Shown here piece by piece: positions 28,587-37,989 of a stretch of DNA of 64,000 nt. Every line of letters begins with the position of its first letter. Within the stretch, counting starts at the first letter, position 1. Location of the stretch: positions 62,001-126,000 of the forward strand of contig NZ_JAPEUL010000012.1 of NCBI RefSeq assembly GCF_026113935.1, given 5' to 3'. The DNA is from Marinomonas rhodophyticola. GTDB lineage: Bacteria; Pseudomonadota; Gammaproteobacteria; Pseudomonadales; Marinomonadaceae. The notes beneath the pieces are model-generated. The model worked only from the letters and a program-made list of their open reading frames with translations. It did no database searches and was not told where the DNA came from. The translations under genes and the position numbers were made by a program.

Positions 28587-30017
28587 CTATGGATTGTGTT
28601 CACAATACATAAGACTTTCTTTTCCTATCACGCTTCTCTCTTCACATAGCCAGTTTGCATAGACAGTATGCTCTTTGTTGCCTTGTACGATGAAAAATGG
28701 CTTGCGCTGTGATAGTAGCCAAGAATCTAAGTCTGTCGAGCGTTGTTTGGCCTTACCGGCTGAATAGTATTGCGCCGAGAAAGGGCGTTTATGCAGGTAG
28801 AATAAATCGCTTTGTGTGGCTTCAGATTGTTGTTTCCAGTTTGCCATTATTTTGTCTTCGGAACGTTTTTCTACCCAATCAAAATGCAGCGCACTGATGA
28901 GAATAACCAGTAAAATAGGGGTTATAAATCCTACTTTGTAAAGCCAGTTTGCGAGCGGCTTCTGGTGGTGCAAATGCACAACTAATAGCGCAGTTGCTGG
29001 CAGGGCTGGCATCACGTAGCTGGCTAAGATGTTGCCCGAGAAACTGAATAGAATCATTGGTGATAGCATCCATAACAGTAAGAAGCTACCAAAGCCATCA
29101 GGGCTTTCTTCCACGTCTTTGGCGTCTTTTATCGAGCGAATCCACTGCCAAATAACCAATGGGCTCCATGGCAGCATGGAAATAAAAGCGTATACCCAAA
29201 TCGTACCGCGTGTTCTTTCGTGTGCGCTGCCATAAAGGTCGCCTTGCCAGCCGCTGACGATGAAACGTTTAACATGCTCGCCAATGATGAAATAGTCTAA
29301 AAAGCCCGGTGTTTTGTATTCTGCAATAAGGTACCAAGGCACGGAAATGAGCAAAAAGAGCAGTGTGCCAACGCCCCAAGGCAAGGTGCGCCATAGTTTT
29401 TTCCAACGTGCATTGGGAAACAGCCACACGCTTAGGCTGATGCCAATTAATACCAGCGCCAATGGGCCTTTTGATAGCATGCCTAAGGCCAGACCGATAA
29501 AGAATAAATAACCCCAGACCTTGCCTCTGTTGTTCCATGCTTGCCAGAAGCTGACCATGCTAAGGGCGATCGAAAAAGTCAGAGCGGTATCTGTCATGAC
29601 CGCGCCACTTAAGACAATGAATGAGATGGTTGAGGCTAAGATACTCGCACAAAAAATACCCATGACGGTGGATTGAAAATGGTCTTTGCCAAGTTTGTAA
29701 ATTAAGCCAATAACTCCCATTCCAACAAGTAGGTGTGGTACGCGTGCCGCAAATTCATTAATGCCAAATAGACTGAAACCTAGGCTGCTGAGCCAAGTGA
29801 AAAGAGGCGGTTTTCCCCAAAAGGGCACATTGTAGTCAAACATGGGGGTGATCCAATTGCCTGTTTCAAACATGATGCGCGCCATTTCACCATAGCGTGC
29901 TTCAGTGGTGTCCATTAATGGATACAAAGCAAGCGACAGCAAGCGCAGCGTCAATGTGCTGATTAGCAAGGTAAGCAGCAGTTTGGCAGAGGGGAGAGAG
30001 AGCATTGGCTTTTGCAT
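28587..30017 (-). CDS. GT39-family (ArnT-like) polyprenyl-sugar glycosyltransferase
   Basis: An integral membrane glycosyltransferase of 476 residues with about ten to twelve helices and the PMT/ArnT signature in the first periplasmic loop: LMDTTEARYGEMARIMFETGNWITP, including the DxTE-type catalytic acids. Such enzymes move a sugar from undecaprenyl phosphate onto lipid A or another envelope target. Its ATG overlaps the stop of the GT2 gene upstream (TAATG), so the two make a donor-synthesis/transfer pair. ArnT proper is longer (about 550 residues), so the acceptor and sugar are open. Confidence 0.83.
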   Translation of the reverse strand: MQKPMLSLPSAKLLLTLLISTLTLRLLSLALYPLMDTTEARYGEMARIMFETGNWITPMFDYNVPFWGKPPLFTWLSSLGFSLFGINEFAARVPHLLVGMGVIGLIYKLGKDHFQSTVMGIFCASILASTISFIVLSGAVMTDTALTFSIALSMVSFWQAWNNRGKVWGYLFFIGLALGMLSKGPLALVLIGISLSVWLFPNARWKKLWRTLPWGVGTLLFLLISVPWYLIAEYKTPGFLDYFIIGEHVKRFIVSGWQGDLYGSAHERTRGTIWVYAFISMLPWSPLVIWQWIRSIKDAKDVEESPDGFGSFLLLWMLSPMILFSFSGNILASYVMPALPATALLVVHLHHQKPLANWLYKVGFITPILLVILISALHFDWVEKRSEDKIMANWKQQSEATQSDLFYLHKRPFSAQYYSAGKAKQRSTDLDSWLLSQRKPFFIVQGNKEHTVYANWLCEERSVIGKESLMYCEHNP

Positions 30018-31041
30018 TATTCAGCGTCCACAGAGTGAAGAGTTGGTTTGGTTAGGGTGTTTTCCATAAGTACATACAAGGGGCGTTGTTTGGATTCAAT
30101 GAACAATCGGCCAACGTATTCACCCAGTACCCCAATAGATAAAAGCTGAATGCCGCCTAAAAATAATACGACAAGAATGGTGGATGGATAACCTGCTACA
30201 GGATCGCCCCAGACGAGGGTTTTGCTAAGAATAATCAGTGCCATGATAAATGCGATAGCCGATGTTGTCAGACCGGCCATAGTGGCCCAGCGTAAGGGTT
30301 TGGTGCTAAACGATGTGATGCCTTCCAGCGCTAAATGGATAAGTTTTGAGTAATTCCACTTTGTGTTGCCTGCTAAACGAGGATCGCGGTCAAAGGTAAG
30401 TATTTTTCGGGTAAACCAGGCCAAGCCAGCAACCCTTTCATAAAGCGCGTTCTTTCTGGCAAAGTGTTGATGACTTGCACGACTTTTTGATCCATCAAGC
30501 GAAAGTCGCCGACATTTTCTGTTATTGGGTGATCACTTATTTTTGACATAAAACGATAAAAACAATGAGCCGTGGTACGTTTAACCCAGCTTTCACCATG
30601 ACGCTCGCGGCGTTGCATTTCGACCACTTGGGCACCATCTTGCCACGCTTTTACCATTTCCGGAATGTATTCTGGTGGGTCTTGTAAATCAGCATCCAAT
30701 AAAATGACGCCGCGACCTTCAGCCATTTTCATGCCAGCGCTCATAGCAGCTTCTTTGCCAAAATTTCGGCTGAGGCGTAAGTTGCGCACTTGATGCAAAG
30801 GATGTTTCAATTGGCTTACTAATGCCCAGCTGGCGTCTGTGCTTCCATCATCAACATAGACGATCTCACAAGGCTGCTTAAGCAAAGAAAGGGCATCACA
30901 GACGCGTTGGTGGCACACTGCCAAAACATCCGCTTCGTTTAGGAAGGGAATAATCACGGACACGAAAGGTTGGGCTTTGACTTTGGGTTCTTTTGCGGCC
31001 TGTTTAACGTTTGCATATTGTCTGTATTGGATGGCTTTCAT
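30017..31041 (-). CDS. GT2 polyprenyl-phosphate glycosyltransferase (ArnC/GtrB-like), one apparent frameshift
   Basis: A family 2 glycosyltransferase of about 340 residues expected to charge undecaprenyl phosphate with a sugar. The GT-A domain opens with VSVIIPFLNEADVL; the metal-binding DxD is LLDADLQDPPEYIPEM, and NFGKEAAMSAGM and RDPRLAGNTKWNYSKL are family motifs. Two helices follow at the C-terminus (MAGLTTSAIAFIMALIIL and ILVVLFLGGIQLLSIGVLG). The frame is broken near 30418, repaired by removing two bases or adding one. The start at 31041 is chosen because AGGAG precedes it; upstream in-frame ATGs lack one. Confidence 0.82.
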
Positions 31042-31196
31042 GGCGGTTCTCCTGCTCAGGAAAAGGTTCTTGAGTCTCATCCTACTTACTGTCTTGTCGC
31101 AAAAAGGTGATTCACTTTTTTTCATGCTGTTGTGTGACAATAGGCCTTTATTAGGCCACTCTTCTTATATTGGCATTTTGGATGGTTGAGATAACG

Positions 31197-31877
31197 ATGA
31201 AATTACTATTAGTGGAAGACCATAAAGACATTGCGGGCGTTATTTTTGATTATTTTGAAATCAAAAACTACGTGTTGGATTATGCGAGTAATGGCCTGCA
31301 AGGGTATGAGTTGGCAAAAACCGAACATTATGATGCGATTATTTTAGACGTTATGTTGCCCAAAATGGATGGCTTAACTGTCTGCAAATCGTTGCGCGAA
31401 GCGGGGATTGATACTCCGATCCTCATGCTGACGGCGCGTGATACCAAGGACGATATTTTATCCGGTTTTGAGCATTTAGCCGACGATTATTTGATTAAGC
31501 CTTTTGATTTGGAGATTCTTGATTCTCGATTGCAGGCTCTGGTTCGAAGGCGTAAAGGCAGTGTGGCAAATAAGATGCTGACCTTTGGCCATTTATCATT
31601 GGATATGAGTACAAGGATATTACAGCGAGAAGGCAGTCGTTATTCTTTAAATCCCTCTCAATACACGATTTTGAAATGTTTGTTACAAAAAGCCCCTGAC
31701 GTGGTATCGAAAGAAGAGGTGTGTGATGCGTTATGGGGAGATGAAGAGCCAGACAGCAAGGTGTTACGAAGTCATATTTATCAATTGCGGAGCCTAATAG
31801 ACCGTCCGTTTGAGCATGCGTATCTAAGAACCGTTTCCAAAGTGGGCTATCGTCTGGTTGCCGAAGGTGACGAATGA
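31197..31877 (+). CDS. OmpR/PhoB-family response regulator
   Basis: A 226-residue response regulator. The receiver domain has the acidic pair in VEDHKD, phospho-acceptor Asp51 in AIILDVMLPKMDG, Thr in LMLTARD and Lys in DYLIKPFD. A winged-helix DNA-binding domain follows, ending in HIYQLRSLIDRPFEHAYLRTVSKVGYRL. The gene is divergent from the two glycosyltransferase genes with about 155 bases between and overlaps its sensor kinase by ATGA. Control of the divergent envelope-modification genes, in the manner of PmrA, is likely but inferred. Confidence 0.88.
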   Translation: MKLLLVEDHKDIAGVIFDYFEIKNYVLDYASNGLQGYELAKTEHYDAIILDVMLPKMDGLTVCKSLREAGIDTPILMLTARDTKDDILSGFEHLADDYLIKPFDLEILDSRLQALVRRRKGSVANKMLTFGHLSLDMSTRILQREGSRYSLNPSQYTILKCLLQKAPDVVSKEEVCDALWGDEEPDSKVLRSHIYQLRSLIDRPFEHAYLRTVSKVGYRLVAEGDE

Positions 31878-33139
31878 AACCGATTAAAACCGCTAAGCAG
31901 TTAACTTTTACATATTTCTCTATAGTAGCGTTCGCTATTATTGCTTTTCACTTTTCTATGTTTACTTCAATGATTGAAAACATAGAAATGATTTACGCCG
32001 AAAATCGTATGCTTAAAGATAGGAACACAGCCGTATCTCTATTGAATGGTACAGAGCAGACGCATGTGTCTGTTCCACCTTTCTCTGAAGTTTATGTGGG
32101 GAAAGAAAATCTACCTGCATGGGTGATATTAAATCCAAAAATGACAAACGATAAACCCTATGAATTAGATGACGGATCCGATACGCCGCTGGAAATTTTT
32201 TCAATGCACTCTCAGTTGACTATAAACGGTGAGTTAAAAGATCTTTACGTACTTCATTATGATGAGATTTATGAAATTTCCGAAGAACAAATGTTTGAAA
32301 CGCAAAGTACGCAGTTGATTTTATCTTTGTTGTTGCTGGTGGTGAGCTTGTGGGTGGTGATGAGAATCTCGGATCGTTTAACGAAACCGCTTGCTCAGCT
32401 GTCTAAAAGCCTTGGTGAAAAAACAGCAGCGAATTTGTCTGCCATAGAGTTGCCGGAAGGGGCTGCGACGAGAGAGATTCGTCATCTGGTGGATCGGTTA
32501 AACAGTTACCAAGACCAAATCAAAGATCTGATCGAGCGTGAGAGAGCATTTAATCGCTATGCAAGCCATGAATTACGTACGCCTCTAATGGTGATTAAAG
32601 GCGCTACCACTTTGTTGGGCAAGTCCGACTCTAAAGTGTTTTTAGAGAGACAACGCGTTCGCATGATGCAAGCATGTCAAGAGATGGAAGATTATATCAC
32701 TACGCTGTTGTCTCTTACTCGAGATGAAGATTTAGACGCTATTGCGTCGCGTGTCGTGCAATCCAGTGAATACGAGAGTATTAAGCAAACGCATTTGGCT
32801 TACCTAGCGGACAAATCGGTAGCAGTTGATATTATTGAAACAGGTCAGGTGGTGACCAAGTTGCCAATTCCTACTTTGCATATTTTAGTGGGAAATTTGT
32901 TAAAAAATGCCATGGCTTGTACTGATGAAGGCCATGTGAATATTGTTGTGGCTGAGAATGAAATTGCCGTTGTGGATACGGGCTGTGGCTTAAGTGGTAA
33001 GCCAGGTGGCGAAAGTTACGGTTTAGGTTTAATGATAGTGCGGGATATATGTGCTAAGTATCATTGTTCGTTTTCACTGGCGGACAATGTTGGACAAGTA
33101 GGGTGTACGGCGAAAGTGGTCTTTCCAACGCCATCATAA
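31874..33139 (+). CDS. Sensor histidine kinase
   Basis: A 421-residue inner-membrane kinase. There are two membrane helices (about residues 9-35 and 137-158) enclosing a periplasmic sensor of about 100 residues, then HAMP-like linker RISDRLTKPLAQLSKSL, H-box FNRYASHELRTPLMVIKG with the phospho-accepting His, N-box NLLKNAM and G-boxes VVDTGCGLSG and YGLGLMIVRDI. The periplasmic part is acidic (YELDDGSDTPLE), as in sensors of cations or cationic peptides, though this is only suggestive. Partner of the overlapping response regulator. Confidence 0.87.
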   Translation: MKPIKTAKQLTFTYFSIVAFAIIAFHFSMFTSMIENIEMIYAENRMLKDRNTAVSLLNGTEQTHVSVPPFSEVYVGKENLPAWVILNPKMTNDKPYELDDGSDTPLEIFSMHSQLTINGELKDLYVLHYDEIYEISEEQMFETQSTQLILSLLLLVVSLWVVMRISDRLTKPLAQLSKSLGEKTAANLSAIELPEGAATREIRHLVDRLNSYQDQIKDLIERERAFNRYASHELRTPLMVIKGATTLLGKSDSKVFLERQRVRMMQACQEMEDYITTLLSLTRDEDLDAIASRVVQSSEYESIKQTHLAYLADKSVAVDIIETGQVVTKLPIPTLHILVGNLLKNAMACTDEGHVNIVVAENEIAVVDTGCGLSGKPGGESYGLGLMIVRDICAKYHCSFSLADNVGQVGCTAKVVFPTPS

Positions 33140-33268
33140 TTCGAGCGGCTTTGCTGTATTTTTATCTAAAATATCGATCTTTTGAAACCAATAACAGCAT
33201 AAAACAATCGACTTAGTAGATGATACTATAGGTGCATTCGTTACACTATTTCTTGATGGAGAAACAAT

Positions 33269-34279
33269 ATGAGCTCATCCATTTTAAAACGTATACCACT
33301 GCAAATGTTTTGGCCAACGTTTGATCCCTTTTTATTTTGTGCATTTCATAATGATACCTACCCCAAAGCCAACGCTTTTATGGGGCCTGATGCGCCGTTG
33401 AACAATCGTCCAATAGGGCAAGATTTTGGCGGTATTGATGGCTGGCGTATGTATCACGGTAAAACGATTCCTGGTTTTCCGGCCCATCCGCATCGTGGCT
33501 TTGAGACAGTGACTATTGTCAATAAAGGTTTTGTTGATCATGCTGACTCTATGGGTGCCGCGGGTCGCTATGGAGAGGGCGACACGCAATGGATGACAGC
33601 GGGAGAAGGCGTGCAACATTCTGAAATGTTTCCTTTGTTGAACCAAGACGATGTGAATCCTTTGGAGCTGTTTCAAATCTGGCTGAATTTGCCCAGTAAA
33701 AATAAAATGGTGCCACCACATTTCACCATGCTTTGGAATGAAGATACGCCTGTGGTTAATGTGCCAGACAGTAATGGCCTAGAGACACAGGTTAAGGTGG
33801 TAGCAGGGACTTTCCAGCAGGTCGAGCCTTCGCCTTGCCCACCAAACTCTTGGGCGGCGGACAGTAAAAACGATGTTGCTATCTGGTTGATTGATTTACC
33901 AGAAAATGGAGAGTGGGTATTGCCAGCGGCAGGAGCGAATTTGAGTCGAGCTTTATACTTTTTTGAAGGTGAAAAGGTCTCGTTAGATGATGCGAATGCG
34001 TCTATTAATGAAGCGTTTGTTTTAAAAAGTGATGCGGCTGTGGTGTTGCGTAATAAGGGTAAAAAAGCCAGATTTTTATTGTTGCAAGGTCGTCCAATTG
34101 GCGAGCATGTGGAGCAGCATGGGCCGTTTGTGATGAATACACGTGCAGAACTTCAGCAGGCGTTTCAAGATTATCAGCGTACGCAATTTGGTGGTTGGCC
34201 TTGGCCGCGCCATGATCAAGTACACGATAAATCGAAAGGGCGTTTTGCTGAGTATAGCGCGGAACAAGCCAAGGCTTGA
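33269..34279 (+). CDS. Pirin family protein
   Basis: A cupin-type pirin of 336 residues. The metal-binding motif HPHRGFETVTIV and the following GEGVQHSEMFP are present, as is LELFQIWLNLP. Bacterial pirins have been reported as quercetinases or as regulators of metabolic enzymes; no specific role can be assigned. GGAG is placed 9 bases before the ATG. It stands apart from the two-component genes by 129 bases without an evident terminator. Confidence 0.88.
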   Translation: MSSSILKRIPLQMFWPTFDPFLFCAFHNDTYPKANAFMGPDAPLNNRPIGQDFGGIDGWRMYHGKTIPGFPAHPHRGFETVTIVNKGFVDHADSMGAAGRYGEGDTQWMTAGEGVQHSEMFPLLNQDDVNPLELFQIWLNLPSKNKMVPPHFTMLWNEDTPVVNVPDSNGLETQVKVVAGTFQQVEPSPCPPNSWAADSKNDVAIWLIDLPENGEWVLPAAGANLSRALYFFEGEKVSLDDANASINEAFVLKSDAAVVLRNKGKKARFLLLQGRPIGEHVEQHGPFVMNTRAELQQAFQDYQRTQFGGWPWPRHDQVHDKSKGRFAEYSAEQAKA

Positions 34280-34299
34280 TTGTTAAAAAGTACAGTTGA

Positions 34300-34728
34300 T
34301 TAAAGCTTAGAGGGATAAAATACCCAAAAGCGAGAGAAAACATAATTGAGCATCATGCCTATGGCTACGCCAGGTATCATGGCTAAATAAGGCCATAAAA
34401 GAATCAGTGTCGTGTTGGGTGTTGCTGGTGGGTGAGACATTAGTATCAGATAGCAGCCCCAATTGGGCACAAAGGCAACCACTGAGCCGCCTAAAAATTG
34501 CAGCCATTGTAATACGGCGGCTTTTTTGTTGTCTTGCTCTGCTTTTTTGAAGGTGATGACGCGGTTCCACCACCAATTTGAGCTGGCAGCGACCCAAAAT
34601 GCCATGGCACGCGCTAGCAGAGGAGCAATCCACATCGACAGCAGCAGCATGCTGCTCAAGTCGACCAGAAAACCTACACCACCAACAATGGCAAAGCGAA
34701 AAAATGTGTGTTTAAAAATTGAGTTCAT
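34300..34728 (-). CDS. GtrA-like small membrane protein
   Basis: A 142-residue protein with four predicted helices and the GtrA fold: FFRFAIVGGVGFLVDLSSMLLL at the N-terminus, FWVAASSNWWWNRVITFK in the middle and GMMLNYVFSRFWVF at the end. GtrA proteins are thought to flip polyprenyl-linked sugars across the inner membrane. It is probably functionally linked to the GT2/GT39 pair 3 kb away, completing a synthesise-flip-transfer set; this is inferred, as it is not in the same operon. Confidence 0.82.
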   Translation of the reverse strand: MNSIFKHTFFRFAIVGGVGFLVDLSSMLLLSMWIAPLLARAMAFWVAASSNWWWNRVITFKKAEQDNKKAAVLQWLQFLGGSVVAFVPNWGCYLILMSHPPATPNTTLILLWPYLAMIPGVAIGMMLNYVFSRFWVFYPSKL

Positions 34729-34814
34729 GATGGCATTCTAAATGGGGAAACATCAAAAAAAGGTGAAATCACCTTAATCTGGATTATTGCTTAACAAACG
34801 AAAAAGGATCGAAC

Positions 34815-35330
34815 ATGAAAATACTTGCATTTGGTGCCAGCTCAAGTCGTCAATCCATTAACAAGGCTTTGGCTGGTTACACGGCTAACTTGGTGGATGG
34901 CGCTGACGTGACCTTGCTGGATCTTAATGATTTTGAGATGCCATTGTTTAGTGAAGACATTGAAAAAGCATCAGGGGTGCCAGCACAAGCGCACGCTTTT
35001 GTGAATGCTATCGCACAGGCCGATGCGATTGTGGCTTCATTTGCCGAGCATAATGGTTCGTATTCCGCAGCGTATAAAAATATTTTTGATTGGGCGTCTC
35101 GTGTCGAAAAAGCCGTTTATCAAAACAAACCGGTTATTGTGCTTTCTACCTCGCCAGGTCCGGGTGGGGCAAGCAGTGTGCTTGCGCAAACGGTGAATAG
35201 TATGCCGTATTTCAAAGGTAATGTGGTTGGAAGTTTGAGCGTGCCGAACTTCTATGATGTGATGAAAGATGGCGATATTGTAGATGAATCGGTGAAGCAG
35301 TCTTTGGCAGCGCTGGTCGCAAAACTATAA
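34815..35330 (+). CDS. NADPH-dependent FMN reductase family protein
   Basis: A 171-residue flavodoxin-fold protein. KILAFGASSSRQSINKALAGY is the FMN phosphate-binding start and IVLSTSPGPGGASSVL the second loop; AEHNGSYSAAYKNIFDW is the typical substrate and dimer segment of NADPH-dependent FMN/azo reductases. The physiological substrate is unknown. It is followed 10 bases later by a tautomerase, so the two likely form an operon handling reactive or aromatic compounds. Confidence 0.87.
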   Translation: MKILAFGASSSRQSINKALAGYTANLVDGADVTLLDLNDFEMPLFSEDIEKASGVPAQAHAFVNAIAQADAIVASFAEHNGSYSAAYKNIFDWASRVEKAVYQNKPVIVLSTSPGPGGASSVLAQTVNSMPYFKGNVVGSLSVPNFYDVMKDGDIVDESVKQSLAALVAKL

Positions 35331-35340
35331 GGAGCTACTG

Positions 35341-35538
35341 ATGCCTTATATCAATATCCGGATTACCGATGAAGGGGTAACCAAAGAACAAAAACAGGCG
35401 CTTATTAAAGGCGCGACAGATTTGTTGGTTAATGTGTTAGGTAAAAATCCAGCCACTACCGTCGTCGTGATCGATGAAGTCAATACGGATAACTGGGGTG
35501 TTGCTGGGGAGCAGGTAACCGAATTAAGAAAGAAATAA
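35341..35538 (+). CDS. 4-oxalocrotonate tautomerase family protein
   Basis: A 65-residue tautomerase. After Met removal Pro1 would be the catalytic base (MPYINIRITDEGVTKEQK), and the family segment NPATTVVVIDEVNTDNWGVAGE follows. GGAG is seen 6 bases before the ATG. It pairs with the FMN reductase gene. The biological substrate is not predictable. Confidence 0.87.
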   Translation: MPYINIRITDEGVTKEQKQALIKGATDLLVNVLGKNPATTVVVIDEVNTDNWGVAGEQVTELRKK

Positions 35539-35544
35539 AAACCA

Positions 35545-35587
35545 CTTGTTAGATTCCTGTTTGGAATCCAACAAATAAGTTTTATTC
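35545..35587 (+). terminator. Probable terminator after tautomerase gene
   Basis: An imperfect hairpin, ACTTGTTAGATTCC against GGAATCCAACAAATAAGT, is followed by TTTATTCCTTTT. The stem has bulges, so confidence is moderate. Confidence 0.5.
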
Positions 35588-35653
35588 CTTTTACAAATAC
35601 CGCTCTTGACCGCATGCTAGCGCTTTCTTGTATTCTTTAGGAAGCGTTAAAGC

Positions 35654-36541
35654 ATGTGGATCTTCATTACTCTGTTCGCTGCAGGGTGTCAGTCAGTTCG
35701 AACAGCGTATCAAAATACCTTGGCTCGTCAAACTGGTTTCTTGCATGCCACTATGGCGCGCTCTTTGTACGGTATGCCCTTAGTCACTCTGTATCTGGTG
35801 TTTTGCTGGTGGCTATTCGGTTGGGTGTCGGTCGAAAATAAGTCTGTTTTTATTGTGGCAGCGACTCTCTGTGCCGTTGCGCAGATTATGGCGACCTATT
35901 TTATGCTGCGTGTTTTTCAGTCTGGTAGTTTTGCGCTAGGAACCTTGTTAGCTAAAACAGAAGCCGTGTTAGCGGCGTTAATTGGCTTGCCTTTACTGCA
36001 TTATACTTTGACGTTCGGGTCTTGGTTGGGTATTGCGTTTGGTGTATTGGGTGCCATTGTGATGAGTGTCCAATGGAAAAATATCAAACAGGCCCATAAA
36101 GATTTGTCTTTGTTATTAGGCTTGGCGAGCGGATTGTGTTTCGCCATTACCTCAGTGACGGCGTCTATGGCGAGTCATGCCTTATCTGGTTCGATTATTA
36201 CTCGCGCTGGTGTCACATTATGGTACGTTTTAGCCTTGCAGTCGGTTATTTTATGCAGTATTCAGATGTATAAAAGCAAAGATATCTTGGCACCATTCAG
36301 GCATGAGTTTGTGCTAAGTTGCAAGGTGGGTGTATTAAGCTCGTTAGGCTCCATTGGTTGGTTTACAGGATTCGCTTTAGTCAATCCTGCCTTGGTAAAA
36401 ACGCTGGGACAAATTGAGATTCTAGGTACTCTGTATTATTCAAAAATGCGTTTTGCAGAAAAAATGACGAAGCAGCAATGGGTTGGTGGCGCTATGATAT
36501 TGATTAGCGTTATCTTGGTGGTGACATCGACCATTAAGTGA
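35654..36541 (+). CDS. EamA/DMT family transporter
   Basis: A 295-residue membrane protein with about ten helices in two EamA-like halves. TAYQNTLARQTGFLHATMARSLYGMP, ALGTLLAKTEAVLAALIGLPLL and, in the second half, VNPALVKTLGQIEILGTLYYS follow the drug/metabolite transporter pattern. Substrate unknown; many such proteins export amino acids or metabolites. The ATG is preceded by AGGAAG. A small VOC protein gene follows 7 bases after the stop and may be co-transcribed. Confidence 0.83.
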   Translation: MWIFITLFAAGCQSVRTAYQNTLARQTGFLHATMARSLYGMPLVTLYLVFCWWLFGWVSVENKSVFIVAATLCAVAQIMATYFMLRVFQSGSFALGTLLAKTEAVLAALIGLPLLHYTLTFGSWLGIAFGVLGAIVMSVQWKNIKQAHKDLSLLLGLASGLCFAITSVTASMASHALSGSIITRAGVTLWYVLALQSVILCSIQMYKSKDILAPFRHEFVLSCKVGVLSSLGSIGWFTGFALVNPALVKTLGQIEILGTLYYSKMRFAEKMTKQQWVGGAMILISVILVVTSTIK

Positions 36542-36548
36542 GGGCAGT

Positions 36549-36903
36549 ATGGAATCCAATAAAATTAATTATGTTGAATTACCCGCGCGGGATTTAGCGT
36601 TAAATAAAGCGTTTTTTAGCAAAGTATTTGGTTGGGGCTTCAAAGATTATGGCCGGAGTATTCGGCTTTTGAAAACGCCGGTTTAGATGGCGGCTTTTTT
36701 CAAGCGAACTTTGTTCGAGACCGCAAAATGGCGCGGCGTTGATTATCTTGTACAGTAATGAACTGGACGTGGTGTTTGAAAAAGTGCAGGCGGCGGGAGG
36801 CACAATTGAGCAGGTGATTTTTGATTTCCTCGGTGGCCGTCGTTTTCACTTTTTAGACCCGTGTGGTAATGAATGGGCAGTATGGAGTGAGCCTAATGAG
36901 TAA
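36549..36903 (+). CDS. VOC (glyoxalase/bleomycin resistance) family protein, two apparent frameshifts
   Basis: Repaired length is about 118 residues. The frame starts INYVELPARDLALNKAFFSKVFGW, the classical VOC entry, and ends in IFDFLGGRRFHFLDPCGNEWAVWSE, the classical exit with the metal-binding Glu. It is split by a missing C near 36654 (GGCCGGAG for GGCCCGGAG) and a missing A near 36727 (CGCAAAATGG). Both shifts are in short runs, as expected of sequence error. Function: a metal-dependent enzyme or binding protein of unknown substrate. Confidence 0.75.
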
Positions 36904-36907
36904 AAAT

Positions 36908-36939
36908 ATGGCCTTTGCACTGCGTCGTGTAAAGGCCAT
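36908..36939 (-). terminator. Terminator of ansA operon
   Basis: ATGGCCTTT and AAAGGCCAT form a perfect 9-base stem around a 14-base loop. On the minus strand it is followed by ATTTTTA, so it mainly serves the ansA transcript; it could also end the VOC transcript. Confidence 0.7.
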
Positions 36940-36951
36940 TTATAAGCATGC

Positions 36952-37989
36952 TTAGTATGATTGAGGCGTAAACTCACCGCAATAATTAGTATTCCACTTC
37001 TCTAAAACACCGTAATAGCTTTCGCCTGTGGCAATCAGCCAATGAAGCTTGCAGAAGGCTGCTTCTAAAGTCATGTCTTTGCCACTTAATACGTTCATTG
37101 ACGATAGTATAGATCCCGCGGCATAAGCACCTTGAGAAACGCCACCGTGCAAGCATTGCGTTAAATTTACGATGTTTTTCTTGCGCAACATGGCTTCCGT
37201 TAAGAAGGATAAAAAGGCTGGATTCTGATCCGGTACATTACCAGCGCCATAGGTCAATAGTACGATGGCTCTGCAGTTATCGTCGTCTAAAAGGCTTTGA
37301 TAGATAGTGGTTGGCTGGCTAGGATGCAGTGTGATAACACCAACGGCGCCTTCCCTAAAGCTGACAAGCTTATTTTCAAACCTTGTGTCGGACGTATCTC
37401 GGTTGCTGTCAATCATGCGAGCTGGGTACAACTGCATGTCGATGGCGAGTTCCCCTAATAAATCATCGTTTGGCGTATGAAAAGCTTCAAACCGGCCGCT
37501 ACTGATTTTTTGAATACGGTTGCCACGCATCAGTTTGCCATCAAAAACAAGACTGACATCGGCTATTCTATGGGAGATCGCCAATGATAACGCGGCTTGC
37601 AAGTTAGAGGTGGCGTCACTGCGATTCATGCCAAGCGGGATTTGCGAGCCTGTAAGGATGATATTTTTCGCGCAAGCACCGAGCATGAACGACAAGGCAG
37701 AAGCCGTATACGCCATGGTGTCCGTACCATGAAGAATGACAAAGCCATCATAATCTCGCCAATGGGTTGCTAGAATGGACATTAGTTTTGTCCAATGTTT
37801 TGGCGTGATATTGGCACTGTCAATCAATGGCGATATTTCCAGTACTTCAAAAGAGGGAAGGGTATTTAGACTCATTCCCAATGCTATTTCTATACGTTCT
37901 TGTAAGCCAGAAGCAGGGGCTAAGCCCTGCTCTGTCTGAACCATGCCTATAGTGCCGCCCGTGTATAAAACCAGTACTTGCGCGCTCAT
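36952..37989 (-). CDS. ansA: L-asparaginase, type I-like
   Basis: L-asparaginase hydrolysing asparagine to aspartate and ammonia, 345 residues without a signal peptide, so cytoplasmic. The two active-site threonines are in VLYTGGTIGMVQ (start) and ILHGTDTMAYTASAL; TGSQIPLG is also conserved. It overlaps the aspA stop by four bases and forms an operon with aspA and an AgcS symporter, a complete uptake-and-degradation route asparagine to aspartate to fumarate. Confidence 0.9.
   Translation of the reverse strand: MSAQVLVLYTGGTIGMVQTEQGLAPASGLQERIEIALGMSLNTLPSFEVLEISPLIDSANITPKHWTKLMSILATHWRDYDGFVILHGTDTMAYTASALSFMLGACAKNIILTGSQIPLGMNRSDATSNLQAALSLAISHRIADVSLVFDGKLMRGNRIQKISSGRFEAFHTPNDDLLGELAIDMQLYPARMIDSNRDTSDTRFENKLVSFREGAVGVITLHPSQPTTIYQSLLDDDNCRAIVLLTYGAGNVPDQNPAFLSFLTEAMLRKKNIVNLTQCLHGGVSQGAYAAGSILSSMNVLSGKDMTLEAAFCKLHWLIATGESYYGVLEKWNTNYCGEFTPQSY

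Noticed and set aside
28587-30017. Calling the GT39 gene arnT outright
   Set aside because: It is shorter than ArnT, and none of the other arn genes is present, so only a family-level name is supported.
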